Position numbers and translations under genes: made by a program. A stretch of 64,000 nucleotides of DNA, taken from assembly GCF_039555335.1 (NCBI RefSeq), contig NC_092631.1, positions 5,964,481 through 6,028,480 of the forward strand, read 5' to 3'. The notes under the pieces were generated by a model that was not told the DNA's origin, ran no database searches, and saw only the letters and a list, made by a program, of their open reading frames with translations. Origin of the DNA: Amphiura filiformis. Taxonomy: Eukaryota > Echinodermata > Ophiuroidea > Amphilepidida > Amphiuridae. Positions 55,180 to 64,000 of this stretch are shown piece after piece (the first letter of the stretch is position 1; every line of letters begins with the position of its first letter).

Positions 55180-56280
55180 CCTCTACCTCTACGTAAATAC
55201 TTGGCAAGGTCCATAAGTTTGGATGTAGTGCCAAGGAAGAAAACTTGTTGCTCCCGTGCAGTAATGAAGGTGCCGATATATACAAAGTGCGAGTAAAAAT
55301 GGACCTGGAATTACATTGAACCAGTAACTGCTCCCCTGAACACCTCGTAAGTTGGAGAAGACAAGGTGCTCACTGGTCAGGTAGTAAATTTAACTAAAAT
55401 GACATAGTCTCCATAAAAGCTTCCACGGAATATAGAACATAAATGGCAAAGACGCCATGGAAACTACTACAGAAATAGCTAAGTCGCCACGAGAGTGATC
55501 ACGTGTATGAGGGCGGTATAACAAGTCCATTTTATTTTACGCCGTGGTGACTTTGTCATTTTGGTAAAAGTAGACACGGTAGTCTATTGACCCAGTCGCT
55601 TAAAACGTATTAAAATCGTATTAATACTGGTTGCTCATTATAGTATTCAACATTCAAGAAAATAATGTGTTATTAAAAAATTGTCTGAAGATAAGCGGGC
55701 CTGAAGATAAATAGTAACACATAATTTACAAAAATTGTTAAGTTAATTCATGTATAAACTGAAGGGACTTAATGTGTTAATTTTGGCAACATTTTTCAAC
55801 TTGAAAGGGATATACTCTTATTTGAGTAGATATGAAGCGAACAATATATATTATATTTACAATCGAATTTTATCCTCCTGTCGTTTACATTGCACACAAT
55901 ATAAATGATAGGCCTATACTTAATTATAATTATCCTCATGCTTTGTCTTCGTGACGAATCGGTTAGTGCTATAATACGCCTAATATTATATAGGCCTACG
56001 TAAGATACGTGATATATAGCATGACAAGACTATAAAAAAAAAGTATAAACCGACTCAGTATAAAGTAGGGCCATATGGCCTATATAATATAGAAATAGGC
56101 TTAAGGAATTGGAGCTAATTGGACAACAACGTTTGTATGGTGTTTTTGTGGAGCCATTAGACACACCAAATTGCATTCTGAATACGAAGAATATCCTTAT
56201 GATCAAACCATTTAGATTTTTTGGGTGGGTGTAGTTCTGTCCTGGCAAGAAGAAGTTTATGCTCACTAAGTCATCTGACC
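55180..56280. other. Intergenic with CCGTGGTGACTTTGTC repeat fragments
   Basis: A segment at 55430-55620 (GCCGTGGTGACTTTGTCATT, GGTAAAAGTAGAC) is related to 57630-57745 and 63320-63500. A fragment of the palindromic TTAA element (AAATTGCATTCTGAATACGA) is at 56169-56215. No gene. Confidence 0.45.
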
Positions 56281-56289
56281 CGGGCCACC

Positions 56290-56630
56290 TCCCAGTGGTC
56301 ATCTCAGGTCAAATTACTAAAAGTGTCGTGTGGATATGAAACTTGGTAGGTACAGTCAATATTTAAAACCAAATTTTTGGAAGGTCACCCAGGGTCATCT
56401 GAGGTCAAATTAATAAAAACTGTCGCATGGGCATGGAACTTGGTGGGTAGGCCCTACAGTCAACATTTAGAGCCAAATTTCTGGAAGGTCATTTTGGGGT
56501 CACCAGGGGTCTCTGAGGTCAAATTAGTAAAACTGTCATATTGGGCATGAAACTTAGTGGGTACAGTCACCATCAGCCAGGTAATCGCGCCGCCGAGAAC
56601 CGCCAAATATGGCTATTAAACCGCTTTGTA
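56290..56630 (+). repeat. GGTCAAATTAGTAAAA tandem repeat, relative of the intron 7 element
   Basis: Three units with GGGCATGAAACTT, GTGGGTACAGTCA and GAGGTCAAATTA, ending CATCAGCCAGGTAATCGCG and GAACCGCCAAATA. This is the same order as at 10940-11345, including the shared 3' sequence, so the two belong to one element family. Confidence 0.7.
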
Positions 56631-56819
56631 GGCCTAATGATTAATATTATCATACCGCATGCATGCAGTTGATAGCACCGTATTATCATGACTGTATGCC
56701 TAGTGTCTACTCTATAGCAGATCGCTTGTTTACAAAATTGTACTCAAAGTATTGTCATGACTATGCTAAAGCGAGCCCATGCACAAAACTATGACTCCCA
56801 GATTTCTGATGGTATAATA

Positions 56820-57360
56820 TTATAAGTTTTGTGGAGCAAAACGGGTGGGGATGATGCCAGTGATTACGAAGTGCCCCTTTAAGATTGGCTATTAACTTGA
56901 CACCAAAAGACCTATAAATCATAATAGTGAACTTAGACTAGAGTGGTAGGCCTATACCGCAATTGAACACTTAAAATGCATGCTGTGACGTGAACACAGC
57001 TGGGTCTAGGGCCTATACACTCGCATATTATAGCCTAATTTTCTATATTAAAAAGCATGATAGTACATACCATGTCATACATAATTAAAACTGGCTATAT
57101 ACCATCTTATGGCCTTGGAGCAAGATGATGATGGGGATCATGATGTTGATTATCTGAAGTGCCCCTTAAGATTAGCGATCAACTTGACACCAAAAGACCT
57201 ATAAATTATATACGAACCTGAAGAGGTACCGCAATTGAACTGCATGCTGTAGATACTGGGACTATAAGGGCATAATTATACACACTCGTATTTTTATAAT
57301 TTTCTATATGGAACCATATCTGTGATGAAACACAGCATGATACATTAATACCATCTCTAC
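56820..57360 (+). repeat. About 290-bp diverged tandem duplication
   Basis: GAAGTGCCCC, CAACTTGACACCAAAAGACC and TACCGCAATTGAAC occur in the same order at 56865-56990 and 57155-57250. No coding. Confidence 0.6.
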
Positions 57361-57859
57361 TGAGATAGCCCATGTAAGATTGTGTAGCTTGCTATCTACA
57401 GTAGATAGCACCGATGAGGGTTTCTGGTGGTACGGTATACAATGGTCTCAACTTTTTTGGAGTAAGCATGTAAAGCGTATATTCACACTAACAACAAAAA
57501 CCCACACACCCCACACATGTATAATACCTGCAGACCCCACTATATCTTCAATGTATATGGCCTAATTTATAGCTTTTGATTTTGAGCGCAGAATTCAGAA
57601 AAATAGAGTTTGAGCTCACTTTACATTATTTTACACCCATGGCGACTTTGTCATTTTGGTAAAAGTAGACATGGTGACTTCCCTATTTTTGTAAAAGTAG
57701 CCACGGTAGTCTATCAATTCAGTCGCTTTGAAACGCTTGTTGAAAATCGTAATGCTGGTTGCACTATTGAATCCTCGAAACTACTGTTTTGTGCTTGACG
57801 ATAATTATACATTATATTTTATCATTGCTGTTTATAATGTTGTTAGTGTTTGCTGGTGG

Positions 57860-58040
57860 TGGTGTGTGTGTGTGTGGGGGGGGGTGTTTGGGTTTTTTGG
57901 GGTGGTGGTGTGGTGATAGTCTATCATTCATATATAAGTTCATTCATTCATCCATCCGCTCGTTCAACAATACATTCATTCATATATTCGTCTCAGATTC
58001 ATTCATTCAACAATTCATTCATTCACTCCTTCATTCATTA
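57860..58040 (+). repeat. GT/G-rich run and (CATT)n microsatellite
   Basis: A TGTGTGTGTG run with poly-G tracts (57860-57915) is followed by imperfect ATTC/TTCA repeats (57930-58040). The overlapping open frames are simple-sequence artefacts. Confidence 0.85.
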
Positions 58041-58107
58041 AAGATACACATCTTATGATCTTTATAAGATTGTAAATCATTATTTTATAAATTCAATCTA
58101 ATACTGC

Positions 58108-58232
58108 CATACTGGAACTATAAAATTTGCAACTCACTTTGCTCGTGTTGTGTCCAAAACTTCGATTTCATCAGGCATCTGATCGGAAGCAACGTAGCAA
58201 AGCGAGTTGCAAATTTTAGTTCCAGTATTATT
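58108..58232. mobile_element. 125-bp foldback MITE
   Basis: ATACTGGAACTATAAAATTT with GCAACTCACTTTGC is inverted as GCAAAGCGAGTTGC and AAATTTTAGTTCCAGTAT. The stem is about 32 bp. Confidence 0.75.
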
Positions 58233-59751
58233 AGGCCTAGGCCTAGATTGAATATAATTATAAAATAATGTTTTGAACTACTGGATGAATAATCTGCACC
58301 AAGATATTGTAAATCATTATTTTCTATTAATGTATGCAGTGCATATTTTAATAATTAGATGTCGTAAAAGCCTACCTATATTTTGCATATTATCATATCA
58401 TATAGGCCTAATTATCTTCATCGAATTATATCCCCCAATTGTTCCCATTGTTTTGCGTGTACAATAGGACATTTGCATATGAGCCGATCACATTGGTCAA
58501 GTTGATCATTAGACTTGTTTCAAGTCCTTTGGCGTCCATAGTTAGTGAATGTAAAATTCATTATTTATGACATGTATGCACTAATATTGACGATTTTGAT
58601 ATTCAAAATGGCCGCCAAAAATTCAAAATGGCCGCCAAATTCAACTTATTTCCTATATACATACAATGAGCATTATAAAATATAAGTTTAAGCAAGTAAC
58701 ATGTTAATTTAATTAATATACCAACAGATACACAAACTCCATACTACACTGCAAATACACACCACACCACACCACCCCACACACCCACACCCACATTCCA
58801 ATGCTTACCTATAATTCACTCTCTATGATAACATTTTATTTTAAAATAGTTCCTGAATTTAAAATCTGTAACTTCCACCTTAAATGTCTTCATGCCTCCT
58901 CATCTGGATATGATAATAATAATTATGTTCCCGCTTAAGTTTGATGTACCGGGGCCAGCCCATACTCATACCCGAACCCGTAATCCTAATCTTTACCCCG
59001 ATCACCCCTAACTTGGTACCTAACTCATAACCCTGTAGGCCTACCCTGCTAAACGTACATTGTACTCTGATATCTATACCCAATAACATGTATTCCGTAC
59101 TAGTACCCGAATGTTCTACCCTTATACCCTCCTCGGTTCACATACCGGGTAACCCTGTATTCTTGGTACCCCTAACCCCATCCCTGGCCAGTAGCACTAC
59201 CCATCCATGGGGCCCCTAGACGCATCCAAGGGACCCCTTAACACAACACCGGAACCCATAATCCACTACCCAGTGGCCCATAACCTGATATGTTCTGGCT
59301 AAATTTGATGTACTCGGACCAGCCCATAACACACCCTTGGCACCCTAACCATATCCTTAGTACCCTAAGTCTCTTACTCCAGTACCCTTACACAGTCCTC
59401 GGTACCCCTAACGCCATCCCTGGGACTCCTAACGCCAAACCTGGAAACCCGGAACTCCATCTCCAGTACCCCTAACCCTATTCCCGGGACACCTAACACC
59501 AACTATGGGACCTTTAACTCCATTCCTAGAACCTCTAGTCTAATCCCATCTTTGGTACCGGTAACCCCACATCCGGTACCCCTTACCTAATGCCCGGTAC
59601 CCTTAACCCCTTTCCTGGTACCCATTACCGCAATGCGGGGACCCCTAACTCCATCTCCATTACCCCTTACCTTATTCCCTGGGACCTCTAACGCCAAATT
59701 TGGGACTTTTAAACTCCGTTCCTGGAACCTGGAACTCTCGCAAGACCCATA

Positions 59752-60081
59752 CAGACCTGCCAACTGTCCCTCATTTTGAGGGACTGTCCCTCATTTGCGG
59801 TTTTCCAAAGTGAAAAAGAGGGACAGTCCTGCTTTCTGAAAATTACAGTGATGGCAAATTTAAATGTAAGAACAGCAGAAAATGATGCAAATTTCACTTT
59901 AAAATTTTGCTATAGCATTCTCTTTAGTCTATTGTGATAAATTTAAACCTGCAAAACCTTCCCTGAATTCTGAAAGTATTGCACACCTCAAGTCTTTGAA
60001 TTTGTCGGTTTGGTTTGTGTACATGTACAAAGTTTTGGCCTCAATGTCTCTCTTTCTTACTGCGCTAGGTTGGCAGGTCTG
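59752..60081. mobile_element. 330-bp MITE (CAGACCTGCCAAC ends)
   Basis: The ends CAGACCTGCCAAC and GTTGGCAGGTCTG are perfect 13-bp inverted repeats. CCCATA flanks both sides (59746-59751, 60082-60087). The CAG...CTG ends recall hAT elements, though the visible duplication is 6 rather than 8 bp. Confidence 0.75.
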
Positions 60082-60884
60082 CCCATAACCCGTCCCTGGG
60101 ATCCTAATCCCACCTTTGGTACATGCAACCCCACAACCTGTTTACCCTTAACCAATGCCCGGCACCCCTTACTCTGTTCTTGGTACCCATTTAATGGGCT
60201 ACCCCAACCCTGGGACCCCTAATTCTATCACCATTACCCCTTACCCTATTCCCTGGAACCTCTAACACCAACTATGGGACTTTTAACTCTATTCCTGGAA
60301 CCCGTAACTCCGTCCCGAGACTCATGACTCATCCCTGGGACCATAATCCCATCTTTGGCTTCTGTAACTCCACATTTGGTTCCCCATATATTCAATGCCT
60401 TACACCCCTTACCCTGTTCCTGGTACTCATATCCCTAACCCTTGGCGTCCATCCCCCTTACCCTATTCCCGGGGACCTCTAACACAAACTATGTGACCTT
60501 TAACTCAATTCATGGAACACCAAACTCCGTCCCTGAGACCCGGCCATGAAACATCCCTGGGACCCTAATACCATCTTCGGAACCTGTTAGCCCACATCTG
60601 GTTCACCATACCCAATGCCCAGTACCTCTTACTCAGTTCCTGGTACCCATTTCTCCAACCCTGGTACCCCTAACTCAATCCCCAGTCACCCATATCCTAT
60701 CCCTCAAACACGCGTCACGATCATGCGACCTCTAACCCCATTCCTGGACCCATGACCAGTCATCTCTGAAACCCCTAGCCCCTTAACGGGACCCATAACC
60801 CGTTACCCTGTCCTCAGTACCCCAAGCGCCCTAAAAGCACCACATTTCGATGTATAGTACCATTTTTTTCAAAATTTTCCGCCC

Positions 60885-61030
60885 TTTTTTATTTACTAAT
60901 TCTTTTTGCCGCCCTTCGTTTTTGCTGCCCCTGTTTTTGCCGCCCTTCTTCTTCCGCCGCCCCTTCATTTTGGCCGCCCTGTTTTGACCCCGGGGGCTGG
61001 CGCCCCCAATGCCCCCCCCCCAAAATACGC
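60885..61030. repeat. GCCGCCC-rich insertion
   Basis: TTTTTGCCGCCCTTC-type words recur four or five times, then a GGCGCCCCCAATGCC and poly-C run. This is a low-complexity insertion into the minisatellite; the basic open frame on the minus strand reflects composition only. Confidence 0.5.
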
Positions 61031-61234
61031 GCATGCAGTAGGCATTGTTTTAGGTGCCCTAACACCGACCATGGGACTCTCCCCATTCCTGGAACCCCTA
61101 ACCTCATCCCCCGAACCCCTAACCCTGTCCTTGGTACCCCAAACCCCATTGCTGACACCCCTAATGTCACCCCTGGAACCTAGCACCTTCACCTGGATCC
61201 ATAAACTGTTGTCCCTGGGACCTTCGGTACCCTT

Positions 61235-61575
61235 TACACTGCAAAAAGTGTGTTTAGGAATTAAACACTTTTCTAAACACTATCTTGCACCATGTTTTTA
61301 AACATGTTTAAATGCTACACATGTTTAGGAATTTGATGGGCTGTGTTTAGGAAATTTGACATTGGTGTTTAGGAATCAAACTTGTTTAGAAACGTGGTGC
61401 AAGAAAAGTGTTTTATTCCTAAAAACCAATGTCAAATTCCAAAACATGTGTTAAATTCCTAAACACATACCCATCAAATTCCTAAACATGTGTAGCATTT
61501 AAACATGTTTAAAAACATGGTGCAAGATAGTGTTTAGAAAAGTGTTTAATTCCTAAACACACTTTTTGCAGTGCG
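61235..61575. mobile_element. 340-bp palindromic MITE (CACTGCAAAAAGTG ends)
   Basis: CACTGCAAAAAGTGTGTTTA and its inverse at 61555-61574 are near-perfect. The whole element is a foldback of TGTTTAGGAAT words. A right-half fragment recurs at 61655-61730. Confidence 0.8.
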
Positions 61576-62434
61576 CTGTCTGCACACCCCCATCACGTCA
61601 AGTGCCCCGAGATGGAGCGGTTAGTAGCTATATATCAGGGCTGGCTGCCACTATAGGGTTTAGGAATCAAGCATGTTTAGAATGTGGTGCAAGAAAGTGT
61701 TTAATTCCTAAACACGCTTTTTGCAGTGCTCTTTTATACCCCATCCCTGGTATCCCTAACTCCATCCCTAGAAACCATTAAAAATTCCATCCCCCGGGAC
61801 CCATAAACCATTTCTGGGACCACTCGGTACCTTTTACCCTGTTCTCAATACCCCTCAATACCTCTCAATGTCTGGCCAATGCCATGTCCTGGGGGGTCTT
61901 CCTGTTTGAAGGTGTCAAGGAAGGTGCCACGGTTTTGGGGTACCCTTTTCAGCGATTTTGGTATATCGATGGGTGGCTTTTCAGTGGAGACCAGTGCAAC
62001 CAATTGGGCACATTTGGGCAAAATTGTCCTTAAATGGTTCAATTTTTTTTGAAGAACCACGTACCCTCTGCTGCCATGTGCTTATGGATGTAGTTATACA
62101 GCCTGTAGCCCAAACTAGCACCACCAACTGTTCTTGTATAAAGGATACCCGTATGAGCCAAAAAAACGTTTTTGATACATTTTCTGTGGCACTTTAAAAT
62201 AATATACTGAAATATACGGGGGGGTAAGGGTGTGGTGGTGTTGTGTGCATTAAGTATGGGATTTGTGTGTGTTATTATTTTAATATTGATGTCACGTGTC
62301 CAATCTCATATGTTACCAGATTGATGTAGGCTTATTGTATGTTTGAAGGAAATAAATTGATTTCGTGGCCATTTTGAATTTTTGGCAGCCATTTTGAATT
62401 TGTAAATCATTAATATTGGTGCTACTGCATGCCA

Positions 62435-63320
62435 ACATGACAAAACTACTATAACAAGCTTAAAACAATCACTACTGTGCCAATAAAATCACATTGGGAA
62501 GGGGCAGTTTGACAAATATTGGAAATATTTTGCCAAAATGGGCGCCATTTTGAAAAACAAGATGGCCGCCTTCTGCTGCATCTGGATTTTTGTAAACATG
62601 TATAAATATGTTACTTGGGACCCAAACAACATGCTAGGATAGGTGGCACATTGTCTTCATCAAAAGGCCACGGGCCTTAAAAACTGGGTAGTTTGCTGCC
62701 CGACTAATATGTGAATTAGATATTTATATGTATAAAAGTAATGCCAGTTTTAGCCAAAGGAAAAGTTACATTAAGTGCTCTGGTATGAACGTTTTGACAA
62801 TATTTTTTGTGTGACATGAGAGAACATCAGACATATCAAATTGAATTCTTCTGATATCAAATAATATTGACTTTCTAAGGTTTTTTTCTAATTTCTTATT
62901 TTATTAAGTACTTTGAACATCAAACAAAAACAATCTTATAATAAATCATGCAATTTATTTTTATACATGTTACAGTCTTCGAGTTTTCCCTTTTTATGCC
63001 TTAAAAAGTTGTTTAAACCCCACGGAATTGCATGACACACATATTCCACTGCATAAATTAAAAGCTTGTTAAATCCTTAATTGCTTAAGTTTAAAATTAA
63101 GATTAACACTATGAAAATGCAGTTGTACTAAGTTAGATGCACCAAAGTGCAGAAATTCTTTATGCACACCAACTTCCCATTGGAATTACACAGAGCTCCT
63201 CCACTTCCTCCACCACCAGACTAATTAACTTGATTAAGCTTGCTTCCCCCTTGTGACAACAGTCAAAGGTCAGCTCATCCAGCACCCCCGTTTCCTGTTT
63301 CATTGTTATGCAAATAGCGA
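62435..63320. other. Intergenic; fragment of the palindromic TTAA element
   Basis: TTAAGTGCTCTGGTATGAAC at about 62771, followed by TTGTGTGACATGAGAG and ACATCAGACATATC, is the left arm of the palindromic family, truncated near 62885. The rest is AT-rich without a recognisable gene. Confidence 0.5.
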
Positions 63321-63369
63321 TTGATCAGCGTGGTGACTTTGCCTGTTTGGAAATAGTTTCCGTGGACAT

Positions 63370-63495
63370 TTCAAAAGACACCATAGCGTCCTTCACGATC
63401 GATATCCGTGGTGACTTTGTGCTTCTTGATTTTTCTTCCGTGGAGACTTTGTCGGTTTGGTAAAAGTTTCCATGGAAAGTACCGTGGTGACTTCC
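63370..63495 (+). repeat. CCGTGGTGACTTTGTC repeat block
   Basis: GTGGTGACTTTGT recurs three times with TTTGGTAAAAGTTTCC and CCATGG. Relatives lie at 55430-55620 and 57630-57745. Confidence 0.5.
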
Positions 63496-63498
63496 TAC

Positions 63499-64000
63499 TT
63501 ATACCCGCATGCGAAGCATGGACGGGTATATTGCCATCCTGTGGTTTCATCTCCTTCTCCTCCTTCTCCTCTTTCTCCATCAAACATATCATTCTGTCAA
63601 GGCTAGCGCTAAAACTACAAAGGCCCTGGGGCCCATATGTGGTACACTTATAGGCCCTACCTCGTAGAAGTGCCTTTTGCCCATCTTGGCCCCAGAGGTC
63701 AAAGGTCACGGGCCCCAGGGGCCCAAATGTGAAAATACAAAGCACACCATTTCTCATCAAATGAAGCAGCCTCAGGGCCCGGAGTTGGTACACTGATAGC
63801 CCTAAGGGTACTCTATATTTACAAATATTCAAGAGCCCCATATGTTATATATTATGGGCCCCAGGGGCCCAAATGTTAAAATATGGTGCAACAGATTGAC
63901 AAGCCTAGCTCTGAAAGTACAAGATCATTAGGGCTCATATGTGGCATATGTATGGGCCTTAAGTTGTAGATGTGCCTTTTGCCCATTTTGGCCCCAGATA
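63499..64000 (-). repeat. Dispersed repeat with ATACCCG hairpin and 300-bp units, cut by window end
   Basis: TACCCGCATGCGAAGCATGG with ACGGGTAT forms a hairpin at 63502-63530. Beyond it, TGCCTTTTGCCCATCTTGGC and GGGCCCCAGGGGCCCAAATG recur with a period near 300 bp. A terminal hairpin with tandem units is seen in Helitron-type elements read from the other strand, but the other end lies outside the window. Confidence 0.4.

Larger units (their letters stand above)
58950..61860 (+). repeat. Degenerate minisatellite (GGTACCCCTAACCCCAT)
   Basis: Units of roughly 16-22 bp built on CCTGGTACCCCTAAC recur over 58950-59750, 60082-60840, 61050-61230 and 61740-61860. Insertions at 59752-60081, 60885-61030 and 61235-61575 interrupt it. 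The sequence is telomere-like in look only; no regular hexamer is present. Open frames over it are repeat artefacts. Confidence 0.8.
58555..62430. mobile_element. Inverted arms enclosing a minisatellite (large foldback element)
   Basis: The left arm (about 58555-58800) contains ATTCAAAATGGCCGCCA and ACCACACCACACC. The right arm (about 62215-62430) has the inverse GGTGTGGTGGTG and GGCAGCCATTTTGAATTT in mirrored order. Between them lie about 3.4 kb, mostly the CCCTAACCC-type minisatellite with three other insertions. The arms are diverged, so the element is old. Confidence 0.45.

Noticed and set aside
58950..61230. Interstitial telomere (TTAGGG/CCCTAA)
   Set aside because: CCCTAAC words are frequent, but the unit is 16-22 bp and irregular with GGTACC in it; no hexamer array exists.
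60831..61301. Basic and proline-rich open frames on both strands
   Set aside because: Produced by the minisatellite and a GCCGCCC low-complexity insertion.
63371..63841. Minus-strand 156-codon open frame
   Set aside because: It lies over dispersed repeats with a glutamate/lysine stretch from a CTC microsatellite-like tract; no homology recognised.

Overview
This window looks like nuclear DNA from a marine invertebrate deuterostome, most likely an echinoderm; the clade is an inference. The evidence is GT-AG introns, very long AT-rich non-coding stretches, frequent TAGGCCTAT-type words, and transposon gene families known mainly from sea urchins, sea stars, hemichordates and cnidarians. It is not bacterial: there are no operons, Shine-Dalgarno starts or CRISPR arrays.

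Two host genes are supported. On the + strand, 1351-14756 holds an 11-exon gene for tRNA-dihydrouridine(47) synthase (DUS3L), about 742 residues, with two CCCH zinc fingers and a complete flavin barrel. All exon phases join. Its introns are packed with inserted elements, some touching splice signals. At 40095-41234 there is an intronless class A G-protein-coupled receptor with seven helices, interrupted by one in-frame TAG in extracellular loop 2.

The remainder is mostly mobile-element debris. From 17.1 to 20.4 kb there is a 115-bp tandem array split by a 1.18-kb DNA element, then a decayed minus-strand gene with a HAxTG motif and a cysteine-rich CXC tail. From 20,665 to 30,448 there is a nested structure: a palindromic TTAA-flanked (Kolobok-like) element, interrupted by a head-to-tail pair of Helitron2/Helentron-like units (7.9 kb) and by a second, inverted copy of the 1.18-kb element. 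From 30.9 to 38.4 kb lie a TTAA-flanked MITE, a reverse transcriptase remnant, a decayed transposase-like gene, a Tc1 transposase relic and a tandemly amplified coding unit. From 41 to 48.2 kb there are several foldback palindromes. From about 49.3 to 55.2 kb sits a hAT (BED-finger) transposon carrying a 1.63-kb internal tandem duplication. From 58.5 to 62.4 kb two inverted arms enclose a degenerate CCCTAACCC-like minisatellite. The window ends inside another dispersed repeat.

No functional link between the two host genes is visible. The main biology here is nested transposition and its effect on the intron signals of one conserved tRNA-modification gene.
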